DNA of 64,000 bases from Microbacterium atlanticum (GTDB lineage Bacteria > Actinomycetota > Actinomycetes > Actinomycetales > Microbacteriaceae), in the NCBI RefSeq assembly GCF_015277815.1, contig NZ_CP063813.1, positions 496,001 to 560,000 of the forward strand. The letters are read 5' to 3'. The translations under genes were made by a program, and so were the position numbers. Within the stretch, counting starts at the first letter, position 1, and each line of letters begins with the position of its first letter. Shown in pieces: positions 49,659-58,252 of this stretch. The notes below the pieces were generated by a model, which saw only the letters and a program-made list of their open reading frames with translations, was not told the origin of the DNA and searched no databases.

Positions 49659-50507
49659 TCACGGCTTCGCGATCTTCGTGTACGAGTCGGGCCGGCGGTC
49701 GCGGTAGAACTGCCAGTCGTCGCGCATCTCGCGCACCATGTCCAGGTCGAGATCGCGCACCAGCAGCTCCTCCTCGGTGCCCGACCCGCGCTCGCCGACG
49801 AAGTTGCCGCGCGGGTCGATCACCTGGCTGGTGCCGTAGAAGTCGACCGCGAGGTCGCCGTACTCGTTGTCCTCTCGCCCGACCCGGTTGGGCTGCAGCA
49901 CGAAGTACCCGTTGGCGACGGCCGCCGCCGGGCCTTCGACCTCCCACAGCCGGTTCGAGAGCCCGGGCTTGGTGGCGTTGGGGTTGAACACGATGTGGGC
50001 GTCGTTGAGTCCGAGCTCGCGCCACCCCTCCGGGAAGTGGCGGTCGTAGCAGATGTACATGCCGATCCGGCCGACCGCGGTCTCGAACACCGGGTAGCCG
50101 AGGTTGCCGGGGCGGAAGTAGAACTTCTCCCAGAACCGGTCGAGGTGCGGCAGGTGGTGCTTGCGGTACTTGCCGAGGATGGTGCCGTCGGCGTCGACGA
50201 GCACGGCGGTGTTGTAGTAGACCCCGGTCTCGGCCTCTTCGTAGATCGGCAGCACGGTCACCAGTCCCAGCTCCTTCGCCAGGGCGGCGAACCGCTGCAC
50301 GATCGGCCCGTCGGCGGGCTCGGCGAAGCCGTAGTACTTCTTGTCCTGAGTGATGCCGAAGTACGGGCCGTAGAACAGCTCCTGAAAGCACACCACCTGC
50401 GCGCCCTGCGCGGCGGCATCCCGGGCGAAGCCCTCGTGCTTGTCGAGCATCGACTCCTTGTCGCCCGTCCAGGTGGTCTGCGATATCGCCGCACGTACCG
50501 TGGTCAT
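49659..50507 (-). CDS. Nitrilase-family amidohydrolase, probable N-carbamoyl-beta-alanine amidohydrolase
   Basis: The protein has 282 residues. The Glu-Lys-Cys triad is Glu43 (CFQELFYGPYF), Lys116 (GKYRKHHLP) and Cys153 (YICYDRHFPEG). The sequence is of the beta-ureidopropionase/N-carbamoylputrescine amidase type. It should hydrolyse N-carbamoyl-beta-alanine to beta-alanine, CO2 and NH3, the step after dihydropyrimidinase. It is the first gene of the operon. ATG 50507 is chosen because CGGAGAACC precedes it; the upstream frame is unrelated. Confidence 0.88.
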   Translation of the reverse strand: MTTVRAAISQTTWTGDKESMLDKHEGFARDAAAQGAQVVCFQELFYGPYFGITQDKKYYGFAEPADGPIVQRFAALAKELGLVTVLPIYEEAETGVYYNTAVLVDADGTILGKYRKHHLPHLDRFWEKFYFRPGNLGYPVFETAVGRIGMYICYDRHFPEGWRELGLNDAHIVFNPNATKPGLSNRLWEVEGPAAAVANGYFVLQPNRVGREDNEYGDLAVDFYGTSQVIDPRGNFVGERGSGTEEELLVRDLDLDMVREMRDDWQFYRDRRPDSYTKIAKP

Positions 50508-50729
50508 GGTTCTCCGTCCGTCCTTGGCTGGGTCCCTGGGGCTCGGACCGGCGGGGGTCGGATCGCCGGAGCGCCCCCGCACCCCGATCCTGTCGATCCG
50601 ACGTTTCCTGTCGGTTTCGGCCTGTGACGCGACAGTAAAGCCTCACCCCGTGCGGCGCAATGGTGGGGTGGGCAGACCTTATGGATACCTCCCGCGACGG
50701 ACGCCGCCGTGCCCGGCATACAGCGGTCG

Positions 50730-50762
50730 GCGGATGCCGCGGCATCCGCTCTCCCGTAACGT
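50730..50762 (+). promoter_or_regulatory. 20-bp perfect palindrome and -10 box of the two-component operon
   Basis: GCGGATGCCGCGGCATCCGC (50730-50749) is a perfect palindrome ending 7 bp before TAACGT (50757-50762), which lies 6 nt before the GTG start at 50769. The palindrome sits where the spacer and -35 region would be. It is made of the GGATGCCGC word repeated throughout the window, so it may be a REP-type insertion rather than an operator. The rest of 50508-50768 holds the promoter of the divergent amidase operon, which I cannot place exactly. Confidence 0.5.
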
Positions 50763-50768
50763 GAAACG

Positions 50769-51950
50769 GTGTTCCGCCGGCTGAAGACGTACCAGGTCGC
50801 GACCGACGTGCTCGTGGCGGTCGCCTTCTTCGTCGTCGCGTTCCCGATCGAGTCCTCGCTCGTGACGTGGACCGGCATGGAGAACCGCTTCGGCCCGGCG
50901 CTCGTGGCCGTCGCCGGTGCGGTGGTCGCCGCGATCTTCAGTGTCGCCCTGGGACTGCGGCGGGCGTCGCCGCCGCTCGCGCTCGCGATCGCATGGGTGG
51001 GCGCGCTGGTGCAGATGGGGCTCGCGCGGCCGCCCGGCTTCGCCGACCTCGCGATCTTCGGCGTGCTCTACGCCACGGCGGCCTATGGTTCGCGCCTGAC
51101 GTACTGGGCGGGCTTCGGGTCGGCGCTCCTAGGTGCTCTCGTCATCACGGTGTACCTCATGGCCGGGCCGATGTACGCCGGGAGCCTGAGCTGGCAGACG
51201 CTTCCGCTCGCCCTCGTGATGCTCGTCGCGGCGGCCTTCGCGCTGGGCCTGTCGTGGACGATCGGCGCCCTCGTGCGCACCGCGGTGCGCGCCCGCGAGA
51301 ACCGCGCGGCGCAGCAGCGGGCCGAGGCGGACGCCATCGCCGAGCAGGAGCGGGTGCGCATCGCCCGCGACATGCACGACGTCGTCGCGCACTCGCTGGC
51401 GGTCGTGGTGGCCCAGGCCGACGGCGCACGCTACGCGGCGGCATCCGACCCCGCCGTGGCCACCGAGGCGCTCGCCACGATCGGGAACACCGCGCGATCG
51501 GCGCTCGCCGACGTGCGCCTGCTCCTCGGACAGCTGCGGCATCGCCAGGGCGACGGCCCGCAGCCGACCATCGCGGACCTCGAGGAACTCTACGCCCAGG
51601 TGCGCGCCGCGGGCGTCGAGCTGCGGGTCGACGTCGACCCGGCTCCTCCCGGCGAGCCGCCCGCCGCCGTGCAGCTGGCCGTCTACCGCATCCTGCAGGA
51701 GGCGCTCACCAACGCCCTCCGCCACGGGGCCCCGGGCGGCGTCGACGTGCGGCTCGCATGGCGGTCGCACGGCGTCGAGGTCGAGGTGCGCAATCCGACC
51801 GCCGCGGGCGCGCGGCCGCCCTCACGCGCCGGGCACGGGCTCATCGGGATGCGCGAGCGCGCCCAGCTCGCCGGCGGCCGGCTGGATGTGACCGACGAAT
51901 CCGGCGCGTTCGTCGTGCACGCCGTCATCCCGATCGGAGGGGCCGCATGA
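50769..51950 (+). CDS. Two-component sensor histidine kinase (NarL/LiaS type)
   Basis: The protein has 393 residues. About five or six membrane spans (10-165) act as sensor, a short linker coiled coil (170-195) follows, and the HisKA_3 dimerisation domain has phospho-acceptor His203 in IARDMHDVVAHSL. The HATPase_c domain has QEALTNALRHG and GHGLIGMRER. It lacks a large extracellular domain, so it probably senses membrane state or a small hydrophobic signal. It overlaps its response regulator by 4 bp. Confidence 0.9.
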   Translation: MFRRLKTYQVATDVLVAVAFFVVAFPIESSLVTWTGMENRFGPALVAVAGAVVAAIFSVALGLRRASPPLALAIAWVGALVQMGLARPPGFADLAIFGVLYATAAYGSRLTYWAGFGSALLGALVITVYLMAGPMYAGSLSWQTLPLALVMLVAAAFALGLSWTIGALVRTAVRARENRAAQQRAEADAIAEQERVRIARDMHDVVAHSLAVVVAQADGARYAAASDPAVATEALATIGNTARSALADVRLLLGQLRHRQGDGPQPTIADLEELYAQVRAAGVELRVDVDPAPPGEPPAAVQLAVYRILQEALTNALRHGAPGGVDVRLAWRSHGVEVEVRNPTAAGARPPSRAGHGLIGMRERAQLAGGRLDVTDESGAFVVHAVIPIGGAA

Positions 51951-52585
51951 TCCGCGTGGCGCTCGTCGATGACCAGGCGCTGTTCCGCGCCGGCATCCGG
52001 ATGCTCGTCGACTCGCAGCCCGACCTCGAGGTGGTGGCCGAGGCGGCCGACGGGCGCCAGGCTGTCGAGGCCGTGCGCCAGTCGCGGCCGGACGTCGTGC
52101 TCATGGACATCCGCATGCCCGTCATGGATGGCCTCGCCGCCACCGCCGAGCTGCTCGCCGACCCCGAGCCGCCCCGCATCGTGATGCTGACCACGTTCGA
52201 CCTCGACGAGGCCGCCGCCCGCGCGATCCGGCAGGGCGCCAGCGGGTTCCTGCTCAAGGACGCCGATCCCGAGTTCCTGCTCGCCGCGATCCGCACGGTG
52301 CACGCGGGATCGGACGTGATCGCGGCATCCGCGACCCGTGAGCTCTTCGAGAGATTCACGGATGCCGCGCCGAGGCCGGTCCCGCCCTCGTACGGCGAGC
52401 TCACCGAGCGCGAGCGGGAGATCTTCGCCCTGGCCGCCCGTGGGCTGTCCAACGCGGAGATCGCGGCGCGCGAGTTCCTGTCGGAGGCCACGGTGAAGAC
52501 CCACATCAGCCGCATCCTCACCAAGCTCGGCCTGCGCGACCGCGTGCAGCTGGTGGTGTTCGCGTTCGAGCACGACCTCGTCTAG
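51947..52585 (+). CDS. NarL/LuxR-type response regulator
   Basis: The protein has 212 residues. The receiver domain has acidic pair DD (8-9), phospho-acceptor Asp54 (LMDIRMPVMDG), Thr/Lys switch residues (LTTFD, LLKDAD) and a C-terminal LuxR helix-turn-helix LTEREREIFALAARGLSNAEIA. It is translated with its kinase (ATGA overlap). Targets are unknown; the nearby ABC exporter genes at 53.4-55.7 kb are candidates. Confidence 0.92.
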   Translation: MIRVALVDDQALFRAGIRMLVDSQPDLEVVAEAADGRQAVEAVRQSRPDVVLMDIRMPVMDGLAATAELLADPEPPRIVMLTTFDLDEAAARAIRQGASGFLLKDADPEFLLAAIRTVHAGSDVIAASATRELFERFTDAAPRPVPPSYGELTEREREIFALAARGLSNAEIAAREFLSEATVKTHISRILTKLGLRDRVQLVVFAFEHDLV

Positions 52586-53271
52586 CGGCCCTCGAGCGCG
52601 GCGCGGTGGGCGGCGTAGCGCCGACGGCCGATGAGCCGCCACGCGAGCCGGCCGGGCGCGGGCATGTGCTTGCGCAGCCACTCGTCGCCGCCGTCGGGCT
52701 GTGCCGCGAGGATCTCGCCGAGCTGCTGCCACGTCTGCCCCTTGGGGATCGAGCGGCGGCCGTGCTCGGCGTACCACTGGACCTCCTTCTCGGTGATCGT
52801 GTGCTCCATGACGGGAACGATGTTCGCCTCCTCGTCGGGGAGGTGCACGGCGAGCGCCGCGTTGACGCCGTCCAGAGCCGCGAGCACCGGCTCGGCCTCG
52901 GCGCAGCCTGCCGACCGCCGCCAGGCAGGCACGGTGCGGTCGAGCGCCGCCAGGTGCACGAGCATCTCGGCGTGCTGAGCGCGCATGCGCTCCACGTGGG
53001 CGGCGCACGACGGGGCGCGCTCGTCCAGGGCGCTCCACAGCCGCTCGTCCTCGCCTTCGTGGTGCGCGTGCAGGCCGATCGACAGCGTCTCCAGCTGCGT
53101 CGCGACCGCCGCGGCGTGCCCGGTGTCGCCCTCCGCCACGCCCCGGACGAGGCCGGGCGCCTCGCCGAAGCCGCGCCGGAACATCCGGTGGATCTCAACC
53201 ATGCCGCTCGCGTCGCAGGTCTTCGGACCGCGGGGCAGGTCGCCGCTCGGCGGCAGGGGCGTGGCTGACAT
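52582..53271 (-). CDS. Hemerythrin-domain protein
   Basis: The protein has 229 residues. The four-helix hemerythrin domain has ligands in VEIHRMFRRGF, HAHHEGEDERLW (H-x-x-x-E), RAQHAEML and HLPDEEANIVPVMEHT, suitable for a di-iron centre. A C-terminal extension (about 160-229) is rich in aromatic and basic residues. It may sense O2, NO or iron. It converges on the response regulator gene with a 4-bp overlap of stops. Confidence 0.83.
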   Translation of the reverse strand: MSATPLPPSGDLPRGPKTCDASGMVEIHRMFRRGFGEAPGLVRGVAEGDTGHAAAVATQLETLSIGLHAHHEGEDERLWSALDERAPSCAAHVERMRAQHAEMLVHLAALDRTVPAWRRSAGCAEAEPVLAALDGVNAALAVHLPDEEANIVPVMEHTITEKEVQWYAEHGRRSIPKGQTWQQLGEILAAQPDGGDEWLRKHMPAPGRLAWRLIGRRRYAAHRAALEGR

Positions 53272-53425
53272 GTCGGCTCCTCGTCGGCCGGGCTTCGAGC
53301 GGGCGCCAGGCTGGTGGTGAGGGTAGTCCTGCCCGAAGGCGAGCGCCAGATCATCCCCAGGATGTACGACGGATGCCTCGCCCGGCCGACGCGCGCGACG
53401 CCCGGCGCTTCATACCGTCGAAGGC

Positions 53426-54214
53426 ATGCAACTGACTTCGACCGATCTGGGCCTCGCCGCGAGGGTCCACCAGCTGACCAAGACCTACGGCGCCGGCGAG
53501 AGCACGGTCCGCGCGCTCGACGGGGTGACCGTCGGCATCCGCCGCGGCGAGTTCACCGCGATCATGGGCCCGTCCGGCTCGGGCAAGTCCACGCTCATGC
53601 ACATCATGGCGGGCCTGGACGCCCCGACGTCCGGCCGCGCGTGGATCGGCGACACCGACATCACCGGCCTGAGCGACCTCGAGCTCACGATCCTGCGCCG
53701 CCGCCGCGTCGGCTTCGTCTTCCAGGCGTTCAACCTCGTGCCGACCCTCGACGCGCTCGGCAACATCCTGCTGCCGTTCGATCTGGACGGCCGCCGGCCG
53801 ACGGCGCTGGAGCGTGCGCGCATCGACGCGCTGGTGGAGCGGCTCGGCCTCACCAGCCGGCTGCGCCACCGGCCGCACCAGCTCTCGGGCGGCCAGCAGC
53901 AGCGTGTGGCGATCGCCCGCGCCCTGGCGACCGCGCCCGATCTGGTCTTCGCCGACGAGCCCACCGGCAACCTCGATTCGCGCTCGGGCCGGGAGGTGCT
54001 TGCGCTCCTCGCCGCGGCGAGCCGGGAGCAGGGCCAGTCCATCGCGATGGTCACGCACGATCCGGTCGCGGCCTCGCATGCCGACCGCGTCCTCTTCCTC
54101 GGCGACGGCCGCATCGTCGCCGACAAGCCGCGTCAGAGCGCCGAGGAGATCTCGGCGTACATGCTGGCGTCCGAGCTCAGCGTCGCCGCGCCGGCTGCGG
54201 GGGCGGCCTCGTGA
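53426..54214 (+). CDS. ABC transporter ATP-binding protein (LolD/MacB type)
   Basis: The protein has 262 residues. Walker A is GPSGSGKST, the Q-loop is FQAFNLVPTL, the signature is LSGGQQQRVAIARAL, Walker B is DLVFADEPTGNLD, and the H-loop is VTHDPVAA. This class drives FtsX-like permeases that extrude lipids, peptides or antibiotics. It is leaderless: TACCGT at 53413-53418 lies 7 nt before the ATG. It overlaps the permease gene by 4 bp. Confidence 0.9.
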   Translation: MQLTSTDLGLAARVHQLTKTYGAGESTVRALDGVTVGIRRGEFTAIMGPSGSGKSTLMHIMAGLDAPTSGRAWIGDTDITGLSDLELTILRRRRVGFVFQAFNLVPTLDALGNILLPFDLDGRRPTALERARIDALVERLGLTSRLRHRPHQLSGGQQQRVAIARALATAPDLVFADEPTGNLDSRSGREVLALLAAASREQGQSIAMVTHDPVAASHADRVLFLGDGRIVADKPRQSAEEISAYMLASELSVAAPAAGAAS

Positions 54215-55704
54215 GCGCCGTCGCCGAGCGCACGACGGGAGAGCGGATGCCGCAGCCCGGCGCCTTCACCGCACCGACGCGCACCGGCGGGGGGCCGTCG
54301 TCGTGGCTCCGCGAGCGGGGCATGGGGGCGAGCATCCTCGTCGCGGCCATCTCGAGCGCCTTCGGGGCGGTCCTGCTGAGCGCCACCGGCTTCATCGCGG
54401 CGGTGCTGCGCGCTGACCCCTTCATCGGCGACAGCGGCACGCTGGCCGTGGTGCTGGCCATCATGAGCATCCTGCTCATCGGCGTCGCAGTGTACGTCGC
54501 GGCGATCGTCACGGCGAACACCTTCGCCACGGTGATCGCCGGCCGCACGCGCCGGATCGCGCTGCTGCGGCTGATCGGCGCCTCGGCCCGCTCGCAGCGC
54601 GCCGAGGTGGCGCGGCAGGGGCTCGTGGTCGGCATCGTCGGGGCGCTGCTGGGGCTCCTCGGCGGCACGCTGGTGTCGTGGGCGGGGACCGCACTCGCCG
54701 TGGCTGTCCTGAGCATCGGCGGCGTCGAGTTCGCGGTCGTCCAGCCGGTGCTGGTGCTGCCGGCGGTGGTCGTCGCCCTCACCACGTGGGCCGCGGCGTG
54801 GGCGGGATCGCGGCGCGTGCTCACGGTCACGCCGCTGCAGGCACTGGGCGGCTCGGTCGAGGCATCCCACGACGCGATCGTCCGCCGGGGCGCTCGCAAC
54901 GGCGCGGCCGTCGCGCTGTTCGCGATCGGCGCCGCGCTGCTGACGGGCGGCATCGCGCTGGGACTCATCACGCCGCTGGGCGTGGTGGTCGCGTTCTTCG
55001 GCGGCATCTTCTCGTTCACCGGGCTCGCCCTGGGCGCGACCCTGGTGATGCCGCCGGTGCTGCGGCTCGTGGGAAGGTGGTTCGGCTCGTCGGCGACCGC
55101 GCGGCTCGCCGCCGAGAACGCGCTGCGGTACCCGGAGCGCTCCAGTCGCATGGCGATCGGCGTGGTGATGGGCGTGACGCTGGTGACGATGTTCGCCGTC
55201 GCCCTCGAGACGGTCAAGGTCGTGCTCACGACGTCGGCGGGCGGCGAGGCGCCCACCGAGCTCACCACCCTTCTCGACACGTTCGCCGGGATCATGATGG
55301 GTCTCGTCGCCGTCTCGGCCGTGATCGCGGCGGTCGGGCTGGTCAACCTGCTCACGATCGGCGTCGTGCAGCGCCGCCGCGAACTCGGGCTGCTGCGGGC
55401 GCTCGGCGTCTCGGCCGGGCAGGTGCGGCGGATGGTCCTGCTCGAGGCCACGCACATCACCGTCGCGGCCACCGTGACCGGGCTGGCGCTCGGCATCGCC
55501 TACGGGTGGGCGGGGGCGCAGTCGCTGCTCGGCTCGGTGCCTATGCCGCCGTCGTTCTCGGCGCCGACGCTGGTCGCCCCGGCCGTGCCGTGGCTCCCCG
55601 TGGCGATCATCGTGGCCGCCACCGCCGTGCTCACCCTCGTCGCCGCGGTGGTGCCGACGCGGCTCGCGACGCGGGTCGCCGCCGTGGAGGCGCTCGCGGA
55701 GTAG
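54211..55704 (+). CDS. FtsX-like ABC permease
   Basis: This 497-residue protein has eight or more membrane spans in two FtsX-like halves. The last FtsX module has VVQRRRELGLLRALGVSAGQVRRMVLLEA, typical of MacB/BceB-type permeases, and a matching 'RTRRIALLRLIGASARSQRAEV' lies in the first half, showing internal duplication. GTG 54211 overlaps the ATPase stop. It probably exports or extracts antimicrobial or lipid substrates. Confidence 0.85.
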   Translation: MSAVAERTTGERMPQPGAFTAPTRTGGGPSSWLRERGMGASILVAAISSAFGAVLLSATGFIAAVLRADPFIGDSGTLAVVLAIMSILLIGVAVYVAAIVTANTFATVIAGRTRRIALLRLIGASARSQRAEVARQGLVVGIVGALLGLLGGTLVSWAGTALAVAVLSIGGVEFAVVQPVLVLPAVVVALTTWAAAWAGSRRVLTVTPLQALGGSVEASHDAIVRRGARNGAAVALFAIGAALLTGGIALGLITPLGVVVAFFGGIFSFTGLALGATLVMPPVLRLVGRWFGSSATARLAAENALRYPERSSRMAIGVVMGVTLVTMFAVALETVKVVLTTSAGGEAPTELTTLLDTFAGIMMGLVAVSAVIAAVGLVNLLTIGVVQRRRELGLLRALGVSAGQVRRMVLLEATHITVAATVTGLALGIAYGWAGAQSLLGSVPMPPSFSAPTLVAPAVPWLPVAIIVAATAVLTLVAAVVPTRLATRVAAVEALAE

Positions 55705-55717
55705 AGGGCACCGGAAC

Positions 55718-55752
55718 GGATGCCGCGGCGCAGGCTTCGCGCCGCGGCATCC
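55718..55752 (+). terminator. Terminator-like hairpin after the FtsX permease gene
   Basis: GGATGCCGCGGCGC (55718-55731) pairs perfectly with 55739-55752 (14-bp stem, 7-nt loop), 13 bp beyond the stop codon. It is another hairpin built from the GGATGCCGC word. Confidence 0.65.
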
Positions 55753-55849
55753 TCGACCGCCGCCTGCGGCCGACCTCGGGCAGGGGACGGCGGCGGGGTG
55801 GTCCGTCAAGGGGGCTGTGGGCGGCTCGGCGGGAAGGCAGGCTGAGGGC

Positions 55850-56443
55850 ATGAAGATCGACATCGTTGAGCACGAACCGCCCTACCGCGTCGGCGTCATC
55901 ATCGGCAGCCTGTCGCAAGAGTCCGTCAACCGGCGCCTCGCCGACGCGCTGCAGCGGCTCGCGCCGCAGGAGCTGGAGTTCTTCGAGATCGGCTACGCCG
56001 ACCTCCCGCTGTACAACCGCGACCTCGACGGCGACTATCCGCAGGTGGCGCTCGACTTCAAGGCGGCGGTCGATTCCGCCGACGCCGTGCTGTTCGTGAC
56101 GCCCGAGTACAACCGCTCCATCCCCGGACCGCTCAAGAACGCGATCGACTGGGGCAGCCGGCCCTACGGCCAGAACGCCTGGGAGGACAAGCCCACCGGC
56201 GTGATCGGCGCGTCGCCCGGCAAGATCGGCACGGCCGTCGGCCAGCAGACGCTGCGCAGCACGCTCAGCTACCTCAACGCGCGGCAGATGACGTCGCCCG
56301 AGGCCTACATCCAGGTCACGCCGGGCCTCATCGAGGATGACGGGCGGGTCACGGACTCCGAGACGGACGAGTTCCTCCGCATGTTCATGCGGAAGTTCCT
56401 CGAGTACGTCGCGCGCGTGCTGACCGTCATCCCCCAGGAGTGA
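55850..56443 (+). CDS. NADPH-dependent FMN reductase family protein
   Basis: The 197-residue flavodoxin-like fold has GSLSQESVNRRLADAL (phosphate-binding loop, about 19-34), TPEYNRSIPGPLKNAIDW (flavin isoalloxazine site) and GASPGKIGTAVGQ. Members reduce FMN, azo dyes or quinones with NAD(P)H. ATG 55850 gives the normal family start; an ATG 11 codons earlier adds a Gly-rich tail. It overlaps the convergent gene by 17 bp. Confidence 0.87.
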   Translation: MKIDIVEHEPPYRVGVIIGSLSQESVNRRLADALQRLAPQELEFFEIGYADLPLYNRDLDGDYPQVALDFKAAVDSADAVLFVTPEYNRSIPGPLKNAIDWGSRPYGQNAWEDKPTGVIGASPGKIGTAVGQQTLRSTLSYLNARQMTSPEAYIQVTPGLIEDDGRVTDSETDEFLRMFMRKFLEYVARVLTVIPQE

Positions 56444-56996
56444 CGTCGGGGACGGATGCCGCCGGCCCGGCCGGGCCCGCCGCCTCGACGTCCTCGCGCG
56501 CCGTCTCGGGGTCGTGGGCCCACGTCGGGGCAAGAGCCCGGATGCGCGCTGCGCGCCACTGCCACGTCGCCCACAGCACCGGCCACAGCAGCGCCGCCGT
56601 CGGCCCGCCGATCACCAGCCGGTCCCGCCACAGCGTCCTTCCCGGCTGCCCGGGCGCGGGGGCGACGGCCATCTGGTGATCCCAGACGTCCAGGCTCGCC
56701 AGCGGGCCGGTCAGCGGGATGCCGCTGTCGCGGAAGATCCGCACGCCGCCGCCCTCCTCGTCGACGTACCGCTCGCTCGCGTGGATCAGCTGGCGACCCA
56801 CGGGCACCGCTCCGAAGGCCGACAGCTGCACGGGCACGTCGTCGCCCGGCGACCACGACGTCGGCAGCCCGCTCGGCACGAGCGGCTCGAGGCCGAGCAG
56901 CGGACCGTACAGCTCGCCCACCGCGCGCGGCGAGTGCAGCGCCCGCCATGCCGCGTCGGGGTCGCAGTCGATCACGAACTTCAGCAGGATGCGCAT
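56427..56996 (-). CDS. Hypothetical SRPBCC-like protein
   Basis: The protein has 189 residues. The N-terminus MRILLKFVIDCDPDAAWRALHSP resembles the first strand and helix of START/SRPBCC domains, and a glycine-rich strand region follows (DEEGGGVRIFRDSGIPLTGP). Residues about 130-150 (AALLWPVLWATWQWRAARI) are hydrophobic and may be one span or a buried helix. I recognise no named family. GGAG lies 3 nt before the ATG. Confidence 0.55.
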   Translation of the reverse strand: MRILLKFVIDCDPDAAWRALHSPRAVGELYGPLLGLEPLVPSGLPTSWSPGDDVPVQLSAFGAVPVGRQLIHASERYVDEEGGGVRIFRDSGIPLTGPLASLDVWDHQMAVAPAPGQPGRTLWRDRLVIGGPTAALLWPVLWATWQWRAARIRALAPTWAHDPETAREDVEAAGPAGPAASVPDVTPGG

Positions 56997-57043
56997 GCGC
57001 TCCAGTGTCGCACCCGCAGGGAGTCGCCGGCCCGCACGCCGCC

Positions 57044-57049
57044 TAGGCT
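57044..57049 (+). promoter_or_regulatory. -10 box TAGGCT of a leaderless gene
   Basis: TAGGCT ends 6 nt before ATG 57056. The same box, in the context GCCTAGGCTGG, lies before the PucR-family gene at 2744, supporting it as a strong consensus in this genome. Confidence 0.55.
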
Positions 57050-57055
57050 GGGCGG

Positions 57056-57715
57056 ATGCCCGAGAGCCCCTTCGACCAGCAGCGCTACCAGGTCCGCCAC
57101 GACTGGGGCGTCGACGGACTCCGCCGGCTCGCCCCGGCCGACGTCGTCGTCGTGGTCGACGTGCTGCGCTACTCCACGACGGTGACCGATGCCGTCGCCC
57201 GCGGTGTACACCCGGCTCTCGACGCCGCCGCGCACGCGGTGTCGCTCAACGGCGCCGCGGTCGCCGCGGCGGCCGCCGCGTCCGGCGCGACGGTGCTGCT
57301 CGGATGCCTGCGCAACGCGCGGGCGGTCGCCGGCGCCGTGCTCGACCTGCAGCACCGCCGCGCGCAGCGCACGAGCATCGCGGTGATCGCCGCCGGCGAG
57401 CTCGCCGCCCGGCAGCCGGGTGCCCCGCTGCGATTCGCCGTCGAGGACCAGCTGGGCGCGGGAGCCGTGATCGACGCGCTCGGCGGGCTCGGCGCCGACC
57501 ACACGTCGCCGGAGGCGGCAGCCGCGTGCGAAGCCTTCCGCGGGCTGCGGCACGCACTGCGCCACCTCCTCACCGCGAGCGCCTCGGGGCAGGAGCTGCT
57601 CCAGCGGCCGGACCACGACGAGGCCGCGTCGCGCGACGAGGTGCTGACGGCAGCGGCGGTGGACGCGGCATCCGTCGTGCCGGTTCTGCGCGAAGGCCGC
57701 TTCGTCGCCTACTGA
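57056..57715 (+). CDS. ComB-like 2-phosphosulfolactate phosphatase family protein
   Basis: The protein has 219 residues. It has the ComB-family pattern VVVVDVLRYSTTVTDAV, LLGCLRNARAV, SIAVIAAGELA and FAVEDQLGAGAVI. In methanogens ComB makes sulfolactate for coenzyme M; actinobacterial members have no proven role and are unlikely to make coenzyme M. The gene is probably leaderless and overlaps the convergent SprT-like gene by 7 bp. Confidence 0.8.
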   Translation: MPESPFDQQRYQVRHDWGVDGLRRLAPADVVVVVDVLRYSTTVTDAVARGVHPALDAAAHAVSLNGAAVAAAAAASGATVLLGCLRNARAVAGAVLDLQHRRAQRTSIAVIAAGELAARQPGAPLRFAVEDQLGAGAVIDALGGLGADHTSPEAAAACEAFRGLRHALRHLLTASASGQELLQRPDHDEAASRDEVLTAAAVDAASVVPVLREGRFVAY

Positions 57716-58203
57716 TCCCGCGGCGTCATCGCGGCGAGCCGCGTGGCACGCGTGATCTCGCGGCGGGTCCAGGTGATCAGGAACCGCTCGTCGAACACCC
57801 GGGCGCACTTCGCGCACGACGTCTGCCGCGTCGCCTTGCGGTGCCGGTAGGCGAGGTGCCCCGCGGGGCACACGCCGATCCAGGGCGCGAGCTCGACCGC
57901 GGTCTCGCCGTCGTGCGTGGTGCCCCCGACGTAGCCCAGCTCGCGCGCGACCGCCCTCCAGCGCGGGCCGTGCCCGGCTCGCGGGCCCGCCAGCGCGTGT
58001 GCGACCTCATGCAGCAGCGTCTGATGGTTCGTGTCGTCGTCGTACCGCGCCGCGAGGTAGCGCGAGACGCTGATGCGCTTGCGCGAGTAGTCGCAGAGCC
58101 CGGCCCGGCGCTTGGCGTTGTCGAATGCGAAGGACCAGGACGGGTCGAGGTGGGCGGCGATCAGGGCCTCTGCCCAGTGCCGCACGCGATGCAGTTCCGA
58201 CAT
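57709..58203 (-). CDS. SprT-like zinc metalloprotease-fold protein
   Basis: The protein has 164 residues. The zinc motif HEVAH (His65, Glu66, His69) lies in TLLHEVAHALAG, and a C-terminal zinc ribbon has CPAGH and CAKCARVF. This matches short SprT/Spartan-related proteins, which may digest DNA-crosslinked proteins. The start is leaderless: TAGTCT (58215-58210) lies 6 nt before the ATG. Confidence 0.83.
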   Translation of the reverse strand: MSELHRVRHWAEALIAAHLDPSWSFAFDNAKRRAGLCDYSRKRISVSRYLAARYDDDTNHQTLLHEVAHALAGPRAGHGPRWRAVARELGYVGGTTHDGETAVELAPWIGVCPAGHLAYRHRKATRQTSCAKCARVFDERFLITWTRREITRATRLAAMTPRDQ

Positions 58204-58252
58204 GGCGCGAGACTAGAACGGATCTCCGACACTCACGTTCGCAGCCTCCGGC

